NCBI RefSeq assembly: GCF_015350795.1
Contig: NZ_JADKSH010000006.1
Span: forward strand, 1 to 64,000
Reading direction: 5' to 3'
Length of the DNA: 64,000 bases
Source of the DNA: Microbacterium sp. VKM Ac-2870
GTDB taxonomy: Bacteria; Actinomycetota; Actinomycetes; Actinomycetales; Microbacteriaceae
The notes under the pieces were generated by a model. That model ran no database searches and had not been told where the DNA came from. It saw nothing but the letters and a program-made list of their open reading frames with translations. Position numbers and translations under genes: made by a program. Of this stretch, positions 50,598 through 59,591 are shown piece by piece. How positions within the stretch are numbered: position 1 is the stretch's first letter; each line of letters opens with the position of its first letter.

Positions 50598-52208
50598 TCA
50601 GCCGACCTGCTCGCGCGTCCGCAGGTCTTTGCGGAGGATCTTGCCCGAGGTCGACTTCGGGATCACGTCGATGAACTCCACACGGCGCACCTTCTTGTGC
50701 GGGGCGACGTTCTCGGCAACGAACGACATCACGTCCGCCTCGGAAACGGCCGAGCCGGGCGCGCGCACGATGAACGCCTTCGGGATCTCCTGCTTGTCAT
50801 CGTCGAGCACGCCGATGACCGCGGCATCCATCACCTCGGGGTGGCCCAGCAGCAGCGCCTCCAGCTCGGCCGGGGCGATCTGATAGCCCTTGTACTTGAT
50901 GAGCTCCTTCACGCGGTCGACGATCGAGAAGTAGCCGCCGTCGTGGTAGACCGCGATGTCACCGGTGTGCAGGAACCCCTCGCCGTCGAGGGTCTCGGCG
51001 GTCGCCTCCGGCTTGTCGAGGTACCCGAGCATGACGTTCGGCCCCGCGATCCACAGCTCGCCCGGGCGCGTGCGACCGTCGGCCTCGACCTCCGTGATCT
51101 CTTCACCCGTCTCGGTGTCGATCAGCTTGCAGATCGTGTTGGGAAGCAGGGTTCCCACCGAGCTGACCGGGATATCGGTGCGCGAGAAGGGCATCGCGTG
51201 CGAAACGGGGCTCAGTTCGGTCATGCCGTAGCCCTGCATCATCCGAGCGTTGATGCGGCGCGCGGCGATCTCGGCTGTCTCCCCGTCGAGCGGCGCGGCG
51301 CCGGAGAACACCGTGTGCACGGAAGAGATGTCGAACTGGTCGACGACGGGATGCTTGGCGAGTGCCACCGCGATCGGCGGAGCGATGTACAGGTATGTGC
51401 AGCTGTACGTCTGGATGTTCTCGAGGAACGGAATCAGGTCGAACTTCGGCATGGTGACGAGCGCCGCTCGCTGCTTCAGCGCGAGGTTGAGCAGCACCGT
51501 CATGCCGTAGATGTGGAAGAACGGCAGAACAGCGAGCACCCGGTCGGTGTTCTTGAGGTCGATGTTGATGCGGCACTGAGCGACGTTGGCGACGAGGTTC
51601 CGATGGCTGAGCATCACGCCCTTGGGGATGCCCGTCGTCCCCGACGAGTACGGGAGCACCGCGACATGCGTCGCCGGATCGAAGCTCACTTCGGGGGCCT
51701 CCCGTCGCTCGCCGAGCAGGGTGCGCAGGTCGGGGTGGTCCTGTGCGCCGTCGAGCACGACGACCTGTGCGGCCGGGATGCCGACGGCATCCGCCGCCTG
51801 CTGCGCGTGCGGCAGCAGGGGGCTGACGGTGAGGAGCCAGGTGGCGCTGGCATCGCGCAGCTGCTTCTCGATCTCACCCGCCGTATAGAGCGAGTTGATT
51901 GTCGTGACGGTCGCGCCAGCGCGCAGGATGCCATGGAAAACCGTCGCGAACGCCGGGATGTTCGGACACAGCAGCCCGACCACGGTCTCGGTGCCGACGC
52001 CGCGAGCGGCCAGCGCGCCGGCGAAGGCGTCGATCTGCGCCTTCAACGCCCCGTACGTCGTCTCGGCGCCCGTGGCGGGGTCGATCAGGGCGATGCGCGC
52101 CGCGTCGTCGGGGCTGAGATCTGCGAACAGATCGTCGTAGATGCTGACGTGCGGGATCTCGACATCGGGGAACGGGCTGGTGAACACGGCGGTCTCCTTC
52201 GACGGCAC
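50598..52208 (-). CDS. AMP-forming acyl-CoA synthetase (4-coumarate-CoA ligase-like)
   Basis: 536 residues. ANL-superfamily ligase: YSSGTTGIPKGVMLSHRN (P-loop-like AMP-binding motif), GYGMTELSPVSHAMP, GELWIAGPNVMLGYLDKPEA, TGDIAVYHDGGYFSIVDRVK (hinge) and the final catalytic Lys in PKSTSGKILRKDLR. It activates a carboxylic acid via an acyl-AMP to the CoA thioester; the pocket residues resemble aromatic-acid ligases but substrate is uncertain. ATG 52208. Confidence 0.9.
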   Translation of the reverse strand: MPSKETAVFTSPFPDVEIPHVSIYDDLFADLSPDDAARIALIDPATGAETTYGALKAQIDAFAGALAARGVGTETVVGLLCPNIPAFATVFHGILRAGATVTTINSLYTAGEIEKQLRDASATWLLTVSPLLPHAQQAADAVGIPAAQVVVLDGAQDHPDLRTLLGERREAPEVSFDPATHVAVLPYSSGTTGIPKGVMLSHRNLVANVAQCRINIDLKNTDRVLAVLPFFHIYGMTVLLNLALKQRAALVTMPKFDLIPFLENIQTYSCTYLYIAPPIAVALAKHPVVDQFDISSVHTVFSGAAPLDGETAEIAARRINARMMQGYGMTELSPVSHAMPFSRTDIPVSSVGTLLPNTICKLIDTETGEEITEVEADGRTRPGELWIAGPNVMLGYLDKPEATAETLDGEGFLHTGDIAVYHDGGYFSIVDRVKELIKYKGYQIAPAELEALLLGHPEVMDAAVIGVLDDDKQEIPKAFIVRAPGSAVSEADVMSFVAENVAPHKKVRRVEFIDVIPKSTSGKILRKDLRTREQVG

Positions 52209-52215
52209 GATCTCT

Positions 52216-52239
52216 CACCCCGGCGGCGCTGCCGGGGTG
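52216..52239. terminator. Short hairpin upstream of the ligase gene
   Basis: CACCCCGGC-GGCGCT-GCCGGGGTG, 9-bp stem. It lies between the dehydrogenase end and the ligase start (both minus strand) and may attenuate or terminate. Confidence 0.5.
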
Positions 52240-52261
52240 CGTCCATCATGCCACCGCGGAG

Positions 52262-52312
52262 CCCAGCCTGAGACGAAGTTCCTTGGCGAGAGAAACCGCG
52301 TCCCAGGCTGGG
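52262..52312 (-). terminator. Long hairpin after the amino-acid dehydrogenase gene
   Basis: CCCAGCCTGAGACG pairs with CGTCCCAGGCTGGG (one mismatch) around a 23-base loop, 22 bases beyond the dehydrogenase stop. It resembles small extragenic palindromes and may be repeated elsewhere in the genome. Confidence 0.6.
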
Positions 52313-52333
52313 GGTCTGTGTGTGCGCCGGCGC

Positions 52334-53416
52334 CTAGACGAGAGTTGCTACCGATCGAGACGTGCTGCCGGCCGCGAGGCGCCCGGCGGCGCGCTCCTCC
52401 GCGGCATCCAGCGGGGTGATGCCGCGCGTCTGGGCGTCGGCGAACACCGCGCGGACGGTGTCGCCGATGGCGCTGACCCGATCCATGATCTCGGCGCGTG
52501 AGCCCAGCCGCTTGGCTTCGAGGTCGAGGTACACGACGCCGCCCGCGTTCACGACGAAGTCGGGGGCGTAGAGAATGCCGCGTGCCGCGAGCCGGTCGGC
52601 GCCCGAGCGGTGGGCGAGCGGGTTGTTCGCGGGACCGCACACGGCGCTCGCAGCGAGCCGGTCGATCACGTCGTCATCGAGCAGACCGCCGATACCGGCC
52701 GGAACGAAGACATCGGCCTCGACCAGGTGCTCGGTGCCCGGTTCCGCCCACCGGGCGCCGAGTTCCGCGGCCAAGGCGCGCTTGGCGGGGTTGACGTCGG
52801 TCACCGTCAGCTGGGCGCCCTCGGCGCTGAGGCGCACCGCGAGGCGGCTTCCGACCTGGCCGAGTCCCGAGATGGTGATGCGTCGGCCGACGACCTCCGG
52901 CGAGCCGGCTACCCGCTCGAGGGTGGCCCGCAACGATTCGTAGACGCCGAGGCTGGTGGGACCGGCGGGCTCCCCGGAGCCGCCGACGGCGTCGGGCAGT
53001 CCGACGACGTGAGCGGTGCGCTCGCTGACGACGAGCATGTCGTCGGTCGTCGAGCCGACGTCTTCCGCCGTCCGGTACAGGCCGTCGAAACGCTCGACGG
53101 CGTCGCCGAGGTCGAGGTAGGCCGCGCGGCGGCGCTCGGCGTCGAGGATGGTCCCGACCGGAAGGCAGATGACCGACTTGCCGCCCCCGGCATCCAATCC
53201 CGCCGCCGCATTCTTCAGCGTCATCGCGGCCGACAGCCGCAGGGCGTCGCCGACGGCGTCGCTCCAGTGCGGGTAACTCCACATTCGCGCTCCGCCGAGG
53301 GCGGAGCCCAAAACCGAGGAGTGCAGCGCGACGGTGATCACGAGACCGCTGCGCGCGCCCGTCGTCACCTCCACGCGCTCGTGGGAGAAATCGGGCAGGG
53401 GCAGGGTGTGCGTCAT
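52334..53416 (-). CDS. Leucine/phenylalanine/valine dehydrogenase-family enzyme
   Basis: 360 residues. Glu/Leu/Phe/Val dehydrogenase: the catalytic lysine lies in AGLDAGGGKSVICL, the dinucleotide-binding domain in RITISGLGQVGSRLAVRLS, and the C-terminal domain contains CGPANNPLAHRSGADRLAAR and LYAPDFVVNAGGVVYLDLE. It reversibly deaminates a branched or aromatic amino acid with NAD+, producing a 2-oxo acid. ATG 53416. Downstream of the P-type ATPase on the same strand with only ~70 bases between. Confidence 0.9.
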   Translation of the reverse strand: MTHTLPLPDFSHERVEVTTGARSGLVITVALHSSVLGSALGGARMWSYPHWSDAVGDALRLSAAMTLKNAAAGLDAGGGKSVICLPVGTILDAERRRAAYLDLGDAVERFDGLYRTAEDVGSTTDDMLVVSERTAHVVGLPDAVGGSGEPAGPTSLGVYESLRATLERVAGSPEVVGRRITISGLGQVGSRLAVRLSAEGAQLTVTDVNPAKRALAAELGARWAEPGTEHLVEADVFVPAGIGGLLDDDVIDRLAASAVCGPANNPLAHRSGADRLAARGILYAPDFVVNAGGVVYLDLEAKRLGSRAEIMDRVSAIGDTVRAVFADAQTRGITPLDAAEERAAGRLAAGSTSRSVATLV

Positions 53417-53484
53417 CGCATTCTCTTTCGGCTGGCCTTATGGGCTGTGCTCTGCGGACGTCGCGGCGTTGCGGCATCCGGTGT

Positions 53485-55410
53485 CTATTGTGCCTCGGTC
53501 GCCACCGATCGGGTGGGTGACCGCCCGAATGCGGCGTCGTCCGCAGGCGGGAGACCGGTGTGGGACAGATCGAACGGGCGACCGCGGAGGGCGCGCAGCG
53601 CGTACAGGATGGTCGCGAGGTCGATGACCTCCTGGGCGAGCGCGCCGACGACGGCCGGGATGAGGCCGGTGGTCGCGAGCAGCATCGCGGCCACACTCAG
53701 CGCGATGCCGATCCAGATGGCGACGTAGGCGACGCGCAGGGTGTCGCGGCCGATCGCGACCGCCTCGGCGACCTTGATCAGAGAGTCCTTGAGCACCACG
53801 GCGTCGGCCGCGTCGCCAGCGGCGGTGGCCCCCTTTGCACCCATCGCGATGCCGATGTCGGCGGCGGCGAGCACCGGCGCGTCGTTCACTCCGTCGCCGA
53901 CCATGAGCACGGGGCGCGGTCTCATCAGCGCCGCGAGGTGGACCTTCTCGGCCGGAAGCAGATCTGCGTGCACCTCGTCGACGCCGACCAGCGCGGCCAC
54001 CGCCTCCGCCGTGGGTCGGGCGTCGCCGGTGAGCATCGTCACGCGCTCGATGCCGTGGGTGCGCAGCCACCGCACGACGGCGTGCGACTCCGGTCGGGCG
54101 CCGTCGGCGAGCACGAGCACGCCCGCGAAGCGGCCGTCGACGGCGACGTACGCCGCGGCATGACCGGCCTCCAGTAGCGTCGGTGTCGTATCGGGGGCGA
54201 GAGCAGTGACATACGCGGGCTTTCCCACCACGACGCGTCGACCTCCGATGAGCGCGGTGACGCCGTTGGTCGCTTCCTCGTGTGCCTCGTCGGCGGGCTC
54301 CACGTCGATTCCGCGCTCGGTCGCCGCGCGACGGATACCGTCGGCCAGTACATGGGCGGAGTACTGCTCCGCCGAGGCCGCCCACGCGAGGAGACGGTCG
54401 GGTTCGATACCGGGCGCCGGGCGAACGTCCACGAGCACGGGCTGGCCTCGGGTGAGAGTGCCCGTCTTGTCGAATGCGACGGAGCGGGCGCGCGCGAGTT
54501 GCTCGATGACGGCGCCTCCCTTCACGATGATCCCCGCCTTCGCCGCGCGCGAGATGCCGCCGAGGAAGGCGACCGGGGCCGCTATCAGCAGCGGGCACGG
54601 TGTGGCGAGCACGAGCACCTCGGCGAATCGGACCGAGTCGCCCGACAGGCCCCATGCCGCTCCGGCGATCGCGAGCGACACAGCGGTGAAGGGGATCGCG
54701 AACCTGTCGGCCAGGCGCACCATCGGGGCGCGCGATTCCTGCGCGGCCTGCACGAGCGCGATGATCTGCTGGTACTGGCTGTCGGCGCTGAGCCGAAGAG
54801 CGCGCACGCGGATCGCGCGTGATCCGTTCACCGCTCCCGAGAGCACGGTGTCGCCGGCGGCGCGGGTGACGGGCATGCTCTCGCCCGTGAGCGACGATTC
54901 ATCGAAGCTCGCCTCTGCCGACAGGAGCACGCCATCGACCGGGACGACCTCGGCGGGGCGGATCAGCAGGTCATCGCCGACGGCCACCTCGTCGGCGGGG
55001 ATATCGCGGGTCTCGTCGCCGACGGAGCCCGGACGGTGCACGTGTGCGATCTGCGGCGCGCGATCCAGTAGTGCGGTCAGCTCGCGCGCCGCCCGGCGGC
55101 CCGCATAGTCTTCGAGAGCTTCGCCGCCCGAGAGCATGAGCACGATGATGAGGGCGGCGACGTTCTCACCCACAGCCAGGGTTGCGACCATGGCGACGAC
55201 GGCGAGGACATCGAGCCCGACATGACCTCGCAGTACATCACGAATCATGCCGATGATGGTCCAGACGACGATCGCCGAGACGTAGCCGACAGTGATCCAC
55301 CTCGCCCCCGCCTCCTGTCCCGACCCGGCCAGGATCGCCGCGGTGAGCCCGACGAGGACAGTCGCGGTGATGACGGGATACCGCCGGAGGGCGGCGAGGA
55401 TGCGGCGCAT
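53485..55410 (-). CDS. P1B-type heavy-metal ATPase, atypical motifs
   Basis: 641 residues with 6-8 transmembrane helices. TGES (SLTGESMPVTRAAG), phosphorylation site FDKTGTLTRGQPV, ATP-binding loop and MVGDGVNDAPVLAAADIGIAM. The metal-site motif in TM is TPC (LATPCPLLIAAP) instead of CPC, and the P1B HP dipeptide appears as HV (SAHVLADG). No N-terminal metal-binding domain. It may export a soft or transition metal other than Cu or Zn; specificity is not assignable. ATG 55410 is the best start. Confidence 0.85.
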   Translation of the reverse strand: MRRILAALRRYPVITATVLVGLTAAILAGSGQEAGARWITVGYVSAIVVWTIIGMIRDVLRGHVGLDVLAVVAMVATLAVGENVAALIIVLMLSGGEALEDYAGRRAARELTALLDRAPQIAHVHRPGSVGDETRDIPADEVAVGDDLLIRPAEVVPVDGVLLSAEASFDESSLTGESMPVTRAAGDTVLSGAVNGSRAIRVRALRLSADSQYQQIIALVQAAQESRAPMVRLADRFAIPFTAVSLAIAGAAWGLSGDSVRFAEVLVLATPCPLLIAAPVAFLGGISRAAKAGIIVKGGAVIEQLARARSVAFDKTGTLTRGQPVLVDVRPAPGIEPDRLLAWAASAEQYSAHVLADGIRRAATERGIDVEPADEAHEEATNGVTALIGGRRVVVGKPAYVTALAPDTTPTLLEAGHAAAYVAVDGRFAGVLVLADGARPESHAVVRWLRTHGIERVTMLTGDARPTAEAVAALVGVDEVHADLLPAEKVHLAALMRPRPVLMVGDGVNDAPVLAAADIGIAMGAKGATAAGDAADAVVLKDSLIKVAEAVAIGRDTLRVAYVAIWIGIALSVAAMLLATTGLIPAVVGALAQEVIDLATILYALRALRGRPFDLSHTGLPPADDAAFGRSPTRSVATEAQ

Positions 55411-55511
55411 GGCCCTAGCATCCGCCTCCGGGCAGAGGACCGCCAGTAAGGCTGGATTGCCTTCCTCGCTCCGCAATCTCTTCTCCCATGCGTGGACTCT
55501 AGGCTGGCGAT

Positions 55512-55988
55512 ATGACCGAGAACCTCTCTGCGCGTAGTCGTATCGTGCACGAGGCCCTTCGCTCCGCCGGGCTTTCGGGCGAGATCATCACCCTGCCGGA
55601 TGCCGCATCCACCGCGGCCCTGGCCGCCGCCGCTCTCGGTGTCGAGGTCGGCGCCATCGCCAACAGCCTGGTGTTCTGGTCGGACGGTGCGCCGCTCCTG
55701 GTGATGACCAGCGGTGCGCATCGCGTCGACACCGCAGGGCTCGCCTCCCGGCTCGGACGGGAGAGCATCATTCGTGCGACGCCGGAGCAGGTGCGCGAGG
55801 CGACCGGTCAGGCCATCGGCGGCGTCGCGCCCACCGGCCACCCGGCCCCGCTTCCGACCGTGATCGATGAGGCGCTCGCCGCGTTCGAGGAGATCTGGGC
55901 CGCCGGTGGCACGCCCCACACCGTCTTCCCGCTGACCTTCGACGAGCTGGTCCGCCTCACCGGCGGTACGGTCACCGCCGTCGACTGA
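55512..55988 (+). CDS. YbaK/ProX-type aminoacyl-tRNA deacylase-like protein
   Basis: 158 residues. YbaK/EbsC-type domain (LGVEVGAIANSLVFWSDGAP, then LVMTSGAHRVDTAGLASRLG and GVAPTGHPAPLPTVIDEAL), which hydrolyses mischarged aminoacyl-tRNA such as Cys-tRNAPro or Ala-tRNAPro in trans. Leaderless: TAGGCT (55500-55505) lies 6 bases before ATG 55512. Divergent from the ATPase gene. Confidence 0.85.
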   Translation: MTENLSARSRIVHEALRSAGLSGEIITLPDAASTAALAAAALGVEVGAIANSLVFWSDGAPLLVMTSGAHRVDTAGLASRLGRESIIRATPEQVREATGQAIGGVAPTGHPAPLPTVIDEALAAFEEIWAAGGTPHTVFPLTFDELVRLTGGTVTAVD

Positions 55989-56018
55989 GCGCGCTCACCC
56001 GGCTCGCCTCGCGCCGGA

Positions 56019-56804
56019 TCAGCCATAGAGCCGGCGGCGCAGTTCAGCGGCGGTCGCGCCGACGGCCGAGGCCAAGGCGGCCGGGGTGCGACCGACGTCG
56101 GTGTCTGCCGGCCAGGTCACCGCGATCGCAGCGACAGGCCAGTCGGCGTGGTCGCAGACAACCGCCGCGACCGACCGGAATCCGAGCGTGACCTCGCCGT
56201 CCTCGCTCGCATACCCATCGTGGCGCGCCTGTTGCAGCACCTCGCGCAGCTCACGAGGGTTTCGTGGACCGCGCCCGGTGCGGTCGGCGAAGGCCGCGGC
56301 ATCCGGATAGAGCGCTCGCACCTGCTCGCGGGGGAGTGCGGCGAGCATCGCGCGCCCCGTCGCGGTGAGATGAGCAGGGAGGCGGACGCCGACGTCACTG
56401 ACCAGTGCGGGTCGGCGCGGCGCCCGCTCCTCGACGATGTAGAGCACGTCGCGCCCGGTCATGACCGCGAGCTGCGCACTCTCGCCGAGTCGATCGGCGA
56501 GACGCGCGATGAGCGGGTGGCCGAGCCGGGCGAGCGGCTGCTGCCGGGCGTAGCCGCCGGCGAGCTCGAAGGCCGCGGTGCCGAGCCCCCACCGCCTGTC
56601 TCCCGGAAGATGTACGACGAACCCGTGGGCGGCCATCGCGGCAAGCAGGTGGTACACGCTCGAACGCGGGATGCCGAGGCCCTCCGAGAGCGTGCGGGCC
56701 GCGACCGGTCCCCGCTGGCGTGCGAGGTAGGCGAGGATCCGCAGCGTCTGGTCCGCAGCGGGGACCTGCGGTCCGCCACCGTCTCGTGCACCGTCTGAGA
56801 TCAC
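56019..56804 (-). CDS. IclR-family transcriptional regulator
   Basis: 261 residues. N-terminal winged HTH (QTLRILAYLARQRGPVAART, GIPRSSVYHLLAAMAAHGFV) and a C-terminal IclR effector-binding domain (LPAHLTATGRAMLAALPREQ, then GYASEDGEVTLGFRSVAAVV and PVAAIAVTWPAD). Repressors of this type respond to catabolites. GTG 56804 or 56810 is the likely start; the gene is divergent from histidine ammonia-lyase 58 bases away, so it most likely controls histidine use. Confidence 0.85.
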   Translation of the reverse strand: MISDGARDGGGPQVPAADQTLRILAYLARQRGPVAARTLSEGLGIPRSSVYHLLAAMAAHGFVVHLPGDRRWGLGTAAFELAGGYARQQPLARLGHPLIARLADRLGESAQLAVMTGRDVLYIVEERAPRRPALVSDVGVRLPAHLTATGRAMLAALPREQVRALYPDAAAFADRTGRGPRNPRELREVLQQARHDGYASEDGEVTLGFRSVAAVVCDHADWPVAAIAVTWPADTDVGRTPAALASAVGATAAELRRRLYG

Positions 56805-56862
56805 AGACACAGGATGCCACGGCGCACTGGCTACCGGAGACGGGGCGCGGTGGAATCGGACC

Positions 56863-58500
56863 ATGACCTCGACTTCCGCCGTGCCGCCGCTCGCTCCGAC
56901 CCCCCTCGTCGCACCCGTCATCGTCGGCGCACGGCCGTTGAGTCCGGCCGAGGTCGTCGCGGTCGCCCGCGACGACGCCCGCGTGCAGATCGCGCCCGCG
57001 GCCGGGGCGCGGGTAAATGCCACCCGCGAGCTCATCGAGCGCCTCGCCGACGACCCGGAGCCGCACTACGGCATCTCCACGGGCTTCGGCGCGCTCGCGA
57101 CCACCTTCATCGCGCCCGACCGGCGCCGACAGCTGCAGGCCAGCCTGATCCGCTCGCACGCGGCCGGAACCGGCGCCGAGGTCGAGCGCGAAGTCGTCCG
57201 CGCGCTTCACCTTCTGCGCTTGCAGACCCTGGCCACCGGGCGCACCGGGGTGCGGCCCGTCGTCGTCGCGACGTATGCCGCGATGCTCAACGCGGGCATC
57301 ACCCCGATCGTGCGGGAGTACGGCTCTCTCGGCTGCTCGGGCGATCTCGCACCGCTGTCGCACATCGCGCTCGCGGCGCTGGGTGAGGGCGAGGTCCGCG
57401 ACGCGTCGGGCGCGCTGGTCGCGGCATCCGATGCTCTGGCGGTGGCCGGCATCGCTCCCCTCGTGCTGGAGGAGAAGGAGGGGCTCGCGCTCATCAACGG
57501 CACCGACGGCATGCTCGGGATGCTGTCGCTCGCCCTCGCCGACCTCGACAACCTCCTCACCGTCGCCGACGTGACCGCCGCCATCTCGGTCGAAAGCCAG
57601 CTGGGCACCGACGCCGTCTTCGCCGCCGACCTCATGGCGCTGCGGCCGCAGACCGGGCAGGCGGCTTCGGCCGCGAACCTTCGCGCGTTCCTCGCCGATT
57701 CGCCGATCGTCGCCAGCCACCGCGACCCGGCGGTCTGCACCCGCGTGCAGGATGCGTACTCGCTGCGCTGCTCGCCCCAGGTGCACGGCGCGGCGCGAGA
57801 CACTCTCGACCACGCACGGATGGTCGCGTCGCGGGAGCTCGCTGCGGCCGTCGACAATCCCGTCGTCACCGTCGACGGTCGGGTCGAATCCAACGGCAAC
57901 TTCCACGGTGCCCCCGTCGCGTACGTGCTCGATTTCCTCGCGATCGCCGTCGCCGATCTCGCGTCGATCGCGGAACGCCGCACGGACCGGGCGCTCGATC
58001 GCACCCGCAGCAACGGACTGCCGCCCTTCCTCGCCGACGAGGTCGGCGTCGACTCGGGGCTCATGATCGCGCAGTACGCGGCGGCGGGCATCGTCTCTGA
58101 GCTGAAACGGCTCGCCGTGCCGGCATCCGTCGATTCCATCCCCTCGTCTGCGATGCAGGAGGACCATGTGTCGATGGGTTGGGCCGCGGCGCGCAAGCTC
58201 CGCCGCGGCATCGACGGGCTCGCCCGCGTGCTCGCGATCGAGCTGGTCACCGGATGCCGCGCCCTCGACCTGCGCGCGCCACTGCAGCCGGGGCCGGCAA
58301 CGGCCGCCGTCCGCGATGCGGTGCGCGCGGCGGGCATCGCGGGCCCCGGACCCGACCGTTTCGTGAGCCCCGACCTCGAATCCGCCACCGCTCTGGTGCT
58401 GTCGGGGGCGGTCGCCGCTGCGGCTGTCTCCGCGGCGTCGTTCACAACTCCGGAGAACCGTCCCGCGTTCGAGGAAGATGACGATCACATCGCCCGGTGA
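56863..58500 (+). CDS. hutH: Histidine ammonia-lyase
   Basis: 545 residues. First enzyme of histidine degradation, making urocanate. The MIO-forming triad lies in GSLGCSGDLAPLSH (Cys-Ser-Gly in place of the usual Ala-Ser-Gly), and other family motifs are YGISTGFGALATTFI, LINGTDGMLGM, FHGAPVAYVLDFLAI and QEDHVSMGWAAARKL. Cytosolic homotetramer. Divergent from the IclR gene. Slightly longer than the typical ~510 residues. The last codons overlap a large inverted repeat. Confidence 0.92.
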   Translation: MTSTSAVPPLAPTPLVAPVIVGARPLSPAEVVAVARDDARVQIAPAAGARVNATRELIERLADDPEPHYGISTGFGALATTFIAPDRRRQLQASLIRSHAAGTGAEVEREVVRALHLLRLQTLATGRTGVRPVVVATYAAMLNAGITPIVREYGSLGCSGDLAPLSHIALAALGEGEVRDASGALVAASDALAVAGIAPLVLEEKEGLALINGTDGMLGMLSLALADLDNLLTVADVTAAISVESQLGTDAVFAADLMALRPQTGQAASAANLRAFLADSPIVASHRDPAVCTRVQDAYSLRCSPQVHGAARDTLDHARMVASRELAAAVDNPVVTVDGRVESNGNFHGAPVAYVLDFLAIAVADLASIAERRTDRALDRTRSNGLPPFLADEVGVDSGLMIAQYAAAGIVSELKRLAVPASVDSIPSSAMQEDHVSMGWAAARKLRRGIDGLARVLAIELVTGCRALDLRAPLQPGPATAAVRDAVRAAGIAGPGPDRFVSPDLESATALVLSGAVAAAAVSAASFTTPENRPAFEEDDDHIAR

Positions 58501-58525
58501 GACGGTTTCTTCCGGAGTTGTGAAC
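58440..58525. repeat. Large hairpin overlapping the 3' end of hutH
   Basis: Arms GTTCACAACTCCGGA-x-AACCGTC (58440-58462) and GACGGTT-x-TCCGGAGTTGTGAAC (58501-58525) pair over 22 bases, leaving a ~38-base loop that contains the hutH stop. This is larger than an ordinary terminator and may be a mobile or repeated palindrome. Confidence 0.75.
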
Positions 58526-58550
58526 CGGGCGCTCGGCGCACGCCGTGGCG

Positions 58551-59018
58551 TCAGGGGCGGTCGAAGCTCCAGCTGTCGGGGTCGACGGCGGTGGCGACCT
58601 CCCAGTCGTCGGTGTCCCAGGTGAAGGTCGCGACGGCGCACGTGGGCATGTGACCGATACGGCCGCCGGACAACCGCTCCGCCAGAGTCGTCATCCCCGG
58701 ATCGTGTGCGACGACCATGACGGCGCCGGCGCCGCGTGCCACCGCCGTCCTCAGCAATGTCGCCGCCGGGGCGCCGTACAGCTCGGGATCGAGCTCTGGT
58801 TCGAGCCCTAAGGCCGTGCCGAAGAAGGCCGCCGTCGTGCGTGCCCGCAGGGCCGTCGACGACAGGAGGGCGTCGAGGCGAAGACCCGTGGCCGCACATC
58901 GTGCGGCGAGGATGGGAGCGTCGCGGAGACCGCGATCGTTCAGCGGCCGATCGTGATCGTCCAGCCCGGGGTCGCCCCAATCGCTCTTGGCATGGCGGAC
59001 CAGGACGAGTGTCGTCAT
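58551..59018 (-). CDS. SixA-like histidine phosphatase
   Basis: 155 residues with the phosphatase core: LVLVRHAKSDWGD (RHG motif as RHAK), LSSTALRARTTAAFFG (second Arg) and VMVVAHDPGMTTLAERL (H-D). The short length fits SixA, which dephosphorylates phospho-histidine proteins. ATG 59018 with GAAGGGTCTCCC before it. It lies downstream of the gamma-glutamylcyclotransferase-like gene on the same strand. Confidence 0.85.
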   Translation of the reverse strand: MTTLVLVRHAKSDWGDPGLDDHDRPLNDRGLRDAPILAARCAATGLRLDALLSSTALRARTTAAFFGTALGLEPELDPELYGAPAATLLRTAVARGAGAVMVVAHDPGMTTLAERLSGGRIGHMPTCAVATFTWDTDDWEVATAVDPDSWSFDRP

Positions 59019-59149
59019 GGGAGACCCTTCGTATGTCGACGTCGGTGATGATTCCCGCTCGTGCCGGGCGGTCAGTGCGGGAGGCTGGGCATCGGCTTCG
59101 ACGATATCCGGCTGCGGCCGACACCGGGGCCAATGCGCCGACACTGTCG

Positions 59150-59494
59150 TCAGCCGACGTACACCCAGGCTGTGCGTCCGCTGTCGAGCGTGACGCGTAC
59201 GCGGCGGTACAACGACACCTCGTACTCGTCGGCGGCGTCGATCTCGTCGGCGCTGAGGTGCAGGACGCGTCCGACGACCTTGTCGCGCGCGCTTCCGGTC
59301 GCCCTCAGTACTGGGTGCACCGAGGCGCCGGACAGATCGACGACGCGTTGGTCTTCGACGTCGACGTAGTCGATCGTGTAGCCGGGCAGCACGTCCGCCT
59401 CGCCGCTGACCAGGCGACCGAACGTATCGAGCTGCACTTCGGCGTATTGGAGCGTGCCGTAGGTGAACAGCAGCTCGTGCGCCGGCTCGGTCAT
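59150..59494 (-). CDS. AIG2/gamma-glutamylcyclotransferase-like protein
   Basis: 114 residues. Typical N-terminus FTYGTLQYAEVQL (YGTL), a conserved Glu region (AADEYEVSLYRRVRVTLDSG, E-Y) and a final AWVYV. Family members make or break gamma-glutamyl-amine bonds. Leaderless: TACCCT (59501-59506 on minus) lies 6 bases before ATG 59494. Next to the DUF445 gene end. Confidence 0.8.
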   Translation of the reverse strand: MTEPAHELLFTYGTLQYAEVQLDTFGRLVSGEADVLPGYTIDYVDVEDQRVVDLSGASVHPVLRATGSARDKVVGRVLHLSADEIDAADEYEVSLYRRVRVTLDSGRTAWVYVG

Positions 59495-59591
59495 GCCGTC
59501 AGGGTACTGCGCACGGTCGGCGGCATCCAGATCATCCGTCGTGCGGGACCGCGTCGGCGCCGATCACGCGGGCCGGGAAATGTCCCCGGAA

